From: Litorivita sp050633545
GTDB lineage: Bacteria; Pseudomonadota; Alphaproteobacteria; Rhodobacterales; Rhodobacteraceae
Direction of reading: 5' to 3'
DNA: 64,000 nucleotides
Assembly: GCA_050633545.1 (NCBI GenBank)
Contig: JBOEGS010000006.1
Location: forward strand, 318,845-382,844
The number at the start of each line of letters is the position of its first letter. The stretch's first letter is position 1. Below the pieces are notes generated by a model. It was not told where the DNA came from. It saw only the letters and a program-made list of their open reading frames with translations, and did no database searches. This document shows, in pieces, positions 58,202 through 64,000 of this stretch. Both the position numbers and the translations under genes were made by a program.

Positions 58202-59351
58202 AGGTGGAAAGCTGGCCGGATTGCGGGCCAAGTCAAGGGGCATCGTCGCCAGTGCCGTTTTCGTGATCGCCGCTGTGGCGGGCGGCGGCGTGCAGGCGCA
58301 TGAGGTCAGCCCCTCGATTGCCGATTTCGAGACGCAGGCGGGCGTGTTGCAGATGCAACTGCGGATCAACCCCGAGGCCTTGCTTGCGGGGATCGATCTC
58401 GATCAGGTCAGCGACACCAATGAGGCGGCGCAAGCGCAGGATTACGATGCCCTGCGCGCATTGCCGCCAGAGGTGTTGGCACAAAGGCTCACGGCGCGCT
58501 GGCCCGATCTGGCCAAGGGCGTTGTCGTGTTGATTGACGGTTCCGAGGCGCCGCTGTCTTTGGAGGAGGTGAGCATCGAAGACCCCGGATCGGCGGAGGT
58601 GGCGCGCGCCGCGACGCTGCGATTGACCGGCGATGTGCCGCCACGGGCCGAGACGGTGCAGCTGTCTTGGGGCGCGGGTTACGGGCGGTTGATCTTGCGC
58701 CAGAACGGGGTCGAGGCGGCCTATACCGGCACGCTCGGCGGCGGGCAGATCAGCGATGCGATTGCTCTTGGGGGCGGCTCTGCTATCGGGGCTTGGGCCG
58801 CGTTCGGGCAATATATCCCCGTCGGGTTCGAGCATATTCTGCCCTTGGGTCTGGACCATATCCTGTTTGTGTTGGGCTTGTTTTTCCTCAGCACCCATCT
58901 GCGCCCGCTTTTGTGGCAGGTCAGCGCCTTTACCTTGGCGCATACGGTGACATTGGCGATGGGCGCGATGGGGTGGGTCACGGTGCCAGGCAGCATTGTC
59001 GAGCCGCTGATCGCCGCGTCGATCGTTTATGTTGCCTTGGAGAATGTATTTTTGGGCCATCTGACACGGTTCAGGCCGGTGGTGATTTTCGGCTTCGGTC
59101 TGCTGCACGGTCTTGGCTTTGCCTCGGTTTTGGGGGAATTCGGCCTGCCCGAGGGGCAATTTGTTCCGGCGCTCATCGGGTTTAATGTCGGTGTGGAGCT
59201 TGGACAATTGACCGTTATTGCCTTGGCCTTTTTGGCCGTTGGCGCGTGGTTTCGCGCAAAACCGTGGTATAAGGCGCGCATTGCCACGCCGGCCTCTTTG
59301 GTAATTGCCTTGGTCGGGGCCTATTGGTTTGTCGAGCGGGTGTTTTTCTAA
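58191..59351 (+). CDS. HupE/UreJ-family metal transporter
   Basis: Up to 386 residues. A signal peptide ends GGGVQAHEVSPS; a soluble domain (IADFETQAGVLQMQLRINPEALLAG) precedes six or seven membrane helices with the diagnostic FEHILPLGLDHILFVLGLFFL and VSAFTLAHTVTLAMGAMG, then FGLLHGLGFASVLGEFGLP. The His-rich helices suggest nickel or another metal. The start may be the ATG pair near 58188-58191 or a TTG at 58221 preceded by GGTGGAAAG. The gene is head-to-head with DUF4198, which may act with it. Confidence 0.85.
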   Translation: MLNIGGKLAGLRAKSRGIVASAVFVIAAVAGGGVQAHEVSPSIADFETQAGVLQMQLRINPEALLAGIDLDQVSDTNEAAQAQDYDALRALPPEVLAQRLTARWPDLAKGVVVLIDGSEAPLSLEEVSIEDPGSAEVARAATLRLTGDVPPRAETVQLSWGAGYGRLILRQNGVEAAYTGTLGGGQISDAIALGGGSAIGAWAAFGQYIPVGFEHILPLGLDHILFVLGLFFLSTHLRPLLWQVSAFTLAHTVTLAMGAMGWVTVPGSIVEPLIAASIVYVALENVFLGHLTRFRPVVIFGFGLLHGLGFASVLGEFGLPEGQFVPALIGFNVGVELGQLTVIALAFLAVGAWFRAKPWYKARIATPASLVIALVGAYWFVERVFF

Positions 59352-59408
59352 GCCCGCTCCGCCGCCGCATTTTGCCGCGAATAATGTGCCGAAACGGCAT
59401 GTTTTCTC

Positions 59409-59437
59409 TTGCGGGGCGGCGGCAAGCGCTCTATACG
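59409..59437 (+). promoter_or_regulatory. Promoter of rpsB-tsf
   Basis: TTGCGG at 59409-59414 and TATACG at 59432-59437, 17 bases apart, giving a leader of about 110 bases before rpsB that could hold S2 autoregulation. Confidence 0.5.
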
Positions 59438-59552
59438 CGCGCCATTCAATCCCGCAGGCGGGGCTGGGCCGATGAGGGAGAAATCCTCAAAGGTCCGCCG
59501 GTTGAGCATAGGCTCTGATCCCCGCTGAGGCAAAACCGGAAAGGAAACGGAC

Positions 59553-60308
59553 ATGGCTCTTCCCGAGTTCACCATGCGCCAGCTTCTCGAAGCAGGCGTT
59601 CACTTTGGCCACCAGACGCAGCGTTGGAACCCCCGTATGGGCGAGTTCATCTATGGCGCGCGTAACGGCATCCACATCATGGATTTGACGCAAACGGTTC
59701 CGATGCTCGACGCAGCATTGAACGTTGTGCGCGAAACCGTCGCCAAGGGCGGCCGCGTTCTTTTCGTCGGCACCAAGCGTCAGGCCGCAGGCCCGATTGC
59801 CGAAGCCGCTGAAAAAGCCGCGCAATACTATATGAACCACCGCTGGCTCGGTGGCACGTTGACCAACTGGAAAACCGTCTCGCAGTCCATCAACCGCCTC
59901 AAAGAGATCGACGTGAAATTGGAAGAGGGCGCAGAAGGCCTCACCAAGAAAGAGCGTCTGGGCATGGAGCGCGACCAAGGCAAATTGCAAGCCTCGCTCG
60001 GCGGCATCCGCGATATGGGCGGTGTGCCTGACCTGCTTTTCGTCATCGACGTGCGCAAAGAGGCTTTGGCCATCGCCGAAGCCAACAAACTGGGTATTCC
60101 GGTTGTTGCCATCGTTGACACCAACTGCTCGCCTGATGGCATCGATTACATCATCCCCGGCAACGACGATGCGGCCCGCGCCATTGCGCTTTACTGCGAT
60201 CTGATCAGCCGTGCCGCTTTGGACGGTATGACCGCACAGATGGGCGCCGCAGGTGTCGACCTCGGTGCGCTTGAAGAAGCACCCGTCGAAGAGGCCGCTG
60301 AGGCCTAA
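59553..60308 (+). CDS. rpsB: 30S ribosomal protein S2
   Basis: 251 residues. LLEAGVHFGHQTQRWNPRMGEFIYGARNGIHIMDL, TLTNWKTVSQSINRLKEID and PGNDDAARAIALYCDLIS are fully conserved. The acidic C-tail (EEAPVEEAAEA) is normal for alphaproteobacteria. Part of the small subunit, needed for S1 binding. GGAAAGGAAAC precedes the ATG. tsf follows after 79 bases. Confidence 0.97.
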   Translation: MALPEFTMRQLLEAGVHFGHQTQRWNPRMGEFIYGARNGIHIMDLTQTVPMLDAALNVVRETVAKGGRVLFVGTKRQAAGPIAEAAEKAAQYYMNHRWLGGTLTNWKTVSQSINRLKEIDVKLEEGAEGLTKKERLGMERDQGKLQASLGGIRDMGGVPDLLFVIDVRKEALAIAEANKLGIPVVAIVDTNCSPDGIDYIIPGNDDAARAIALYCDLISRAALDGMTAQMGAAGVDLGALEEAPVEEAAEA

Positions 60309-60387
60309 GGTTACAAAACTGACATAGGGGGCGCGTATCAGCGCCCCCGGACCTGTCTGATATTCAACCGAAATTAGGAGAACCAAG

Positions 60388-61263
60388 ATGGCGATTACAG
60401 CTGCAATGGTTAAAGAACTGCGCGACACGTCCGGCGCAGGCATGATGGACGCGAAAAAAGCGTTGACCGAAACCGATGGTGATATGGAAGCGGCAATCGA
60501 TTGGCTGCGCACCAAAGGTTTGGCGAAAGCCGCCAAGAAATCCGGCCGCACAGCTGCCGAAGGCCTCGTGGCCGTATCGGTCGAGGGCGGCAAAGGCGTT
60601 GCTGTCGAAGTGAACTCGGAAACCGATTTCGTCGGTAAGAACGCCGAATTCCAAGCCATGGTCGCATCGATCGCGGGCGCGGCGCAGAATGTGTCGGATG
60701 TCGAGGCGCTCAAAGCTGCCGAAATCAACGGCAAAACTGTTGAAACCATCATCACCGACAAAATCGCCACCATCGGCGAGAACATGTCCGTGCGCCGCAT
60801 GGCGTCGATCGAAGGCGAGCAGGTCGTGTCTTACGTGCACAACGCCGCTGCCGAAGGCATGGGCAAAATCGGTGTTCTGGTGGCTCTCAAAGGCGACAAC
60901 GAAGCCTTTGGCCGTCAGGTCGCCATGCACATCGCTGCGGCCAACCCTGCCTCGCTGAGCGAAGCGGATCTGGATCCGGCCGTTGTCGAAAAAGAGAAAA
61001 ACGTTCAAATGGACATTGCGCGCGAAAGCGGCAAGCCAGAAGCCGTGATCGAGAAAATGATCGTTGGCCGGATGAAAAAGTTCCTCGCCGAAGTGACGCT
61101 TCTTGGTCAGGCTTTTGTGGTGAACCCCGATTTGACCGTTGAAGCGGCCGCCAAAGAAGCAGGTGTTGAAATCACCGGTTTCGTGCGTCTCGAAGTGGGC
61201 GAAGGCATTGAAGTCGAAAAAGAAGATTTTGCTGCTGAAGTGGCCAAGGCCGCAAAGGGCTAA
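60388..61263 (+). CDS. tsf: Elongation factor Ts
   Basis: 291 residues. The N-terminal UBA-like part MAITAAMVKELRDTSGAGMMDAKKALTETDGDMEAAIDWLRTKG and the core VAVEVNSETDFVGKN with HIAAANPASL are diagnostic. EF-Ts exchanges GDP for GTP on EF-Tu. AGGAGAACCAAG precedes the ATG. A strong bidirectional terminator follows at 61310. Confidence 0.97.
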   Translation: MAITAAMVKELRDTSGAGMMDAKKALTETDGDMEAAIDWLRTKGLAKAAKKSGRTAAEGLVAVSVEGGKGVAVEVNSETDFVGKNAEFQAMVASIAGAAQNVSDVEALKAAEINGKTVETIITDKIATIGENMSVRRMASIEGEQVVSYVHNAAAEGMGKIGVLVALKGDNEAFGRQVAMHIAAANPASLSEADLDPAVVEKEKNVQMDIARESGKPEAVIEKMIVGRMKKFLAEVTLLGQAFVVNPDLTVEAAAKEAGVEITGFVRLEVGEGIEVEKEDFAAEVAKAAKG

Positions 61264-61309
61264 GCCGGATTTCGCATTCAGCTATGCGCTGGGTGCTGCT
61301 ATAAATTGC

Positions 61310-61345
61310 AAAATGGCGCCGTGGGATGATCCACGGCGCCATTTT
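61310..61345. terminator. Bidirectional terminator after tsf
   Basis: AAAATGGCGCCGTGG at 61310-61324 and CCACGGCGCCATTTT at 61331-61345 form a perfect 15-bp stem, 46 bases past the tsf stop, usable on both strands. Confidence 0.93.
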
Positions 61346-61393
61346 CCTTTCTCACCGGCGCATTGGGGATGAGGACGGTCGAAAGGTAAGAGC

Positions 61394-61522
61394 GCCGACC
61401 CGGGAACGGAACATACGCCCCCGGGCCGACAGTTCCGGATCGTCCGGAGAACGTAAAGAGCCCTGAAATCACAAGGGTTTACGTCCATGTTCCCAGGCCT
61501 TAGGCCACCACTCACGGAACAT
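61394..61522 (-). ncRNA. Candidate structured RNA element
   Basis: Four consecutive stems occupy this part of a 407-base gap (61264-61670) between convergent tsf and luxR-type genes. Stem A pairs 61394-61404 with 61420-61430; B pairs 61435-61439 with 61443-61447; C pairs 61451-61457 with 61478-61484 with an inner CCCT/AGGG; D pairs 61487-61493 with 61516-61522 with an inner GGCC/GGCC. Stem A is fully paired (with G-U) only as minus-strand RNA. Reading on, the RNA could end at the hairpin at 61345-61310. I do not recognise the family; it does not match 6S, SRP or RNase P RNA. Confidence 0.45.
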
Positions 61523-61670
61523 CACCAAGATGCCTCATTTACCTGACCTTAAGAAAGTCAGGGAATCCTTACCTTGTGGTCAAAACAAGGGGAATGTGGT
61601 GGGAAATTTGTCAGATATGATGAAAACATGCGGTCCGGCGCAAGAAAATGCGCGGCAAAATGCCTCTGCG

Positions 61671-62426
61671 TCAGGCTTCGACGACGAACATCTGGTTTTG
61701 AAAGGCCGCTTTAAGCACCGCTTGCGCGGTTGTGTCCACATTGAGCGCCTCGCGCGCCAAGCGCAGGTGCTTTTCAATCGTTGCGGATGTCAGCCCCATG
61801 ATGGTCGCGATGTCTTGGGTGGTTTTTCCGTCCCCGACCCATTGCAGGGCCTCGCGTTGGCGTTTGGTCAATCCTCGCCCCGGACCGGCGTAGGGCAGGG
61901 TCATGATTTTTAGATGAACAATGTTGTTCATCACCATGATTTCACTACCAAAACGCTCCCACGTTGCATCGACCTCATCTTGGCTCAACCCTTTTCGCGC
62001 CGTCAGGGCAATCGCGCCTTTGGTGCGCGGCGAGATCGATTTGAAGCTGACCGAATAGCCCGCCGTGACGCCCATCGAGCGGTTGAAGTCAATCACCCTG
62101 CGCTCGCTTTCCGTCATTGCACCGGTGCTGATCATATCAAGTGCGATGCGCCAACTGGCCGCGCCTTCATGCTCGAGCGCCCAGTTCACCATTGGCGCAT
62201 GGAAATACAGACCTTGGCCCATGAATACATCGGTATATTCGGGGCTGTGATTGGTCAGAACGACAAAGTCTTCGGGATCGCCAAGGCCATTTGTCGTGCG
62301 ATAGCGGGTGAAACCGTAAAGCAACCGGTCAAACCCGTATTCCTCCATTTTGCGACAATGCATATCCCAAAGCTCTTCAATGCTTTGCGCATTGGTCAGG
62401 GCTTCAAGGTGCGAAATGCGGCTCAT
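61671..62426 (-). CDS. LuxR-type solo regulator
   Basis: 251 residues: an N-terminal autoinducer-binding-type domain and a C-terminal LuxR HTH (RGLTKRQREALQWVGDGKTTQDIATIMGLTSATIEKHLRLAREAL). The usual Asp-Pro of the acyl-homoserine-lactone pocket (YxxDPV) reads YFHAPMV here, so Asp is Ala. No luxI gene is present. It may respond to another ligand or act without one. AAGGAGTCCTCG precedes the ATG. Downstream on the same strand lies the structured RNA candidate. Confidence 0.88.
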   Translation of the reverse strand: MSRISHLEALTNAQSIEELWDMHCRKMEEYGFDRLLYGFTRYRTTNGLGDPEDFVVLTNHSPEYTDVFMGQGLYFHAPMVNWALEHEGAASWRIALDMISTGAMTESERRVIDFNRSMGVTAGYSVSFKSISPRTKGAIALTARKGLSQDEVDATWERFGSEIMVMNNIVHLKIMTLPYAGPGRGLTKRQREALQWVGDGKTTQDIATIMGLTSATIEKHLRLAREALNVDTTAQAVLKAAFQNQMFVVEA

Positions 62427-62656
62427 CGAGGACTCCTTCGTGTGGTGGCACAGGCAAGGGGCGAATGTTTGGTTTCTCGCAATACCATGAGGGGAGGGAT
62501 TTGACCATAATTTAGTGCTCGGCGCGCGGGCGCGACGGGCGCGGGTGGAAAATCGCTGCCGGGGCCGTGATCGGGGTTTTCATTTCGGCGCAGTGCGGTG
62601 CAGTATAAGGCCGACATGATAGACCGCGCGCGGGCAGGGGTGTTGCATTAGGAACG

Positions 62657-63946
62657 GTGGGCAATTGCTTGATAGATCATAGTAAATTTCTTCGCGATCT
62701 GTTTGATTGCGCGGTCGAAGCGGCCGATCCGATGCGCTCTTTGGCGGCGCATTTGCCCGCCAAACCCATGCTCGGCGAAGGGCGTCTTGTGGTGATCGGT
62801 GCGGGCAAAGCCAGCGCCCGTATGGCCGAGGCGGTCGAGGCCGCATGGGGGCCATGTGAGGGCTTGGTGATCACGCGCTACGGGTATGGCCGCCCGTGCA
62901 AAGGCATCGAAATTGTCGAGGCGAACCATCCGGTGCCCGATACCGCAGGGCAGGTGGCAACCGAGCGAATGCTTGACCTTCTGGACGGGCTGGGCGCGCA
63001 AGATATGGTTCTCGCGCTGATTTCTGGCGGTGCGTCATCGCTTTTGGTGGCGCCATGCGAGGGCATAACTCTGGAGGAAAAAAAGAGTGTAAACAAAGCT
63101 TTGCTGGCATCTGGTGCGCCGATTGACCGGATGAATACGCTGCGCAAACACCTCAGCCGCGTCAAAGGCGGTCAATTGGCGATGCGCGCCTATCCGGCGC
63201 CTATGCACTGTTTAATGATCTCTGATGTTCCTGGCGATGATCCGGCCTATATCGGTTCGGGGCCAACGGTTGGCGATCCGAGCACGCCGCAAGAGGCTCT
63301 GGAGGTTTTACAGCGCTGGCGAATTGATGCACCGAGGTCGGTAATCGAGGCATTGCGCCGCGGCAGCGGTGTGGTCGCTCCGGACGATCCGAGGCTGTGC
63401 GCCGTCACGAATGAAATCTATGCCGCGCCAGCGCAATCTCTTGAGGCCGCGGCGCAGCTGGCAAAGGAGCGCATCGCGGGCCTTGATGTACGCATGCTTG
63501 GCGATGCGCTCGAGGGCGAGGCGCGCGAGATTGCGGCGCGACACGCGCAACTGGCGCGCGACATCCAATCCAAGCGCGCGCCAGACGACGCGCCCGTGCT
63601 TTTGCTCTCGGGCGGTGAATTGACGGTAACGCGGCGCGGCGACGGGATTGGCGGACCGAATGCCGAGTATTGCTTGGCGCTTGCCGTGGCCTTGGATGGC
63701 GCCGAGGGCATTCATGCGCTGGCCGGTGATACCGACGGTGTCGATGGCGCCGCAGAAGTCGCAGGTGCGGTGGTTTCACCGCACAGCCTCGTCAAAGCCC
63801 GCGCGCGGCAAGTGGATCCGCAGGAAGCCTTGTCACGTAATGACGCTCACTGCTTTTTTGAAGCGATTGGCGATCAGGTGGTGACAGGGCCGACATTGAC
63901 AAATGTGAATGATTTTAGAGCGATACTGATCGAAGCTAAGGCATGA
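62657..63946 (+). CDS. Glycerate 2-kinase, MOFRL/GckA type
   Basis: 429 residues from a GTG; a TTG at 62669 with GGTGG nine bases upstream is an alternative start. Signatures are RLVVIGAGKASARMAEAVEA, LISGGASSLLVAPCEGITLEEK, INTLRKHLSRVKGGQLA-type MNTLRKHLSRVKGGQL, MISDVPGDDPAYIGSGPTVGDPS and the MOFRL part LLLSGGELTVT...GGPNAEYCLALAVAL with AGDTDGVDG. It phosphorylates D-glycerate to 2-phosphoglycerate. The 54 bases after the stop to the window end show no feature. Confidence 0.92.
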   Translation: MGNCLIDHSKFLRDLFDCAVEAADPMRSLAAHLPAKPMLGEGRLVVIGAGKASARMAEAVEAAWGPCEGLVITRYGYGRPCKGIEIVEANHPVPDTAGQVATERMLDLLDGLGAQDMVLALISGGASSLLVAPCEGITLEEKKSVNKALLASGAPIDRMNTLRKHLSRVKGGQLAMRAYPAPMHCLMISDVPGDDPAYIGSGPTVGDPSTPQEALEVLQRWRIDAPRSVIEALRRGSGVVAPDDPRLCAVTNEIYAAPAQSLEAAAQLAKERIAGLDVRMLGDALEGEAREIAARHAQLARDIQSKRAPDDAPVLLLSGGELTVTRRGDGIGGPNAEYCLALAVALDGAEGIHALAGDTDGVDGAAEVAGAVVSPHSLVKARARQVDPQEALSRNDAHCFFEAIGDQVVTGPTLTNVNDFRAILIEAKA

Positions 63947-64000
63947 GCGGGGCTCCGAGCATCTCTTGCACACCTCGTTATAATACATAATACTGATTAT

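Noticed and set aside
61394..61522. 6S, SRP or RNase P RNA
   Set aside because: Those RNAs have conserved cores (a long single hairpin, GGAAG-type loop, GAGGAAAGTCC) that are not found here.
1..64000. CRISPR arrays, insertion sequences, prophage, tRNA or rRNA genes
   Set aside because: No direct-repeat array, transposase, integrase, terminal repeat, phage gene or cloverleaf was seen.

Overview
The window reads as chromosomal DNA of a GC-rich alphaproteobacterium, most likely a Rhodobacterales (Roseobacter/Rhodobacter group) member. The grounds are the fused ispDF, the ntrB-ntrC-ntrY-ntrX-trkA-trkH-hfq-hflX order, NtrC and NtrX lacking GAFTGA, DUF6477 and DUF6456 genes, a TorF-type porin, a pyrrolysine-free MttB paralogue and hbdH next to a patatin gene. 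I see no insertion sequence, prophage, CRISPR array, tRNA or rRNA. It is ordinary, densely packed core genome, with many ATGA/TGATG start-stop overlaps.

Layout. 1-6.1 kb: start of a di-haem peroxidase (cut by the edge), enoyl-CoA hydratase, thioesterase, rplM-rpsI, a small porin, and a membrane chemoreceptor coupled to a small exported protein. 6.2-12.6 kb: a minus-strand run of TetR, PPK2, hydrolase, MetAA, an unknown P-loop ATPase and two EamA transporters. 12.7-18.4 kb: guaA, an MttB-like methyltransferase, a cupin, and the divergent DUF6477/DUF6456 pair, whose intergenic region has CtrA-like and DnaA boxes. 18.4-22.5 kb: VIT1-type transporter, katA/oxyR and a peroxiredoxin with an Irr-like iron box. 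22.7-28.7 kb: lipA, hpt, coq10/ratA-like gene, amtB, cinA (3' end frameshifted), pgpA, ispDF. 28.9-41.4 kb: dusB-ntrBCYX, lipoprotein, trkAH, hfq-hflX. 41.5-52.4 kb: penicillin-acylase-like hydrolase, a hydroxyisobutyrate-dehydrogenase-like reductase, icd, Bcr/CflA exporter, small K+ channel, FrnE-like oxidoreductase, acyl-CoA synthetase, an unlisted 40-residue entericidin-type lipoprotein and a YejA-like binding protein. 52.4-64 kb: a probable new small RNA, hbdH-patatin, DUF502, psuG-psuK, DUF4198/HupE, rpsB-tsf, a structured intergenic element, a solo LuxR and glycerate kinase.

The most unusual signal is not a gene. A 16-bp palindrome, TRGACC-RNNY-GGTCYA (commonest form TAGACCGATTGGTCTA), occurs 13 times exactly and twice with one mismatch between 8.3 and 57.4 kb. 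Chance predicts about 0.015 exact copies. Ten of the fifteen lie in intergenic gaps or at gene 3' ends, and in four cases the element supplies the TAG stop codon. The other five lie inside coding regions. This looks like a genome-wide system (nucleoid-protein site, DNA-uptake or segregation mark, or regulon) that I cannot match to anything I know.

Working connections: ntrBC/ntrYX with amtB form a nitrogen-status block. OxyR, KatA and the peroxiredoxin form a peroxide and iron block. hbdH with the patatin protein suggests polyhydroxybutyrate or hydroxybutyrate turnover. psuG-psuK degrade pseudouridine. DUF4198 and HupE suggest nickel or other metal handling.
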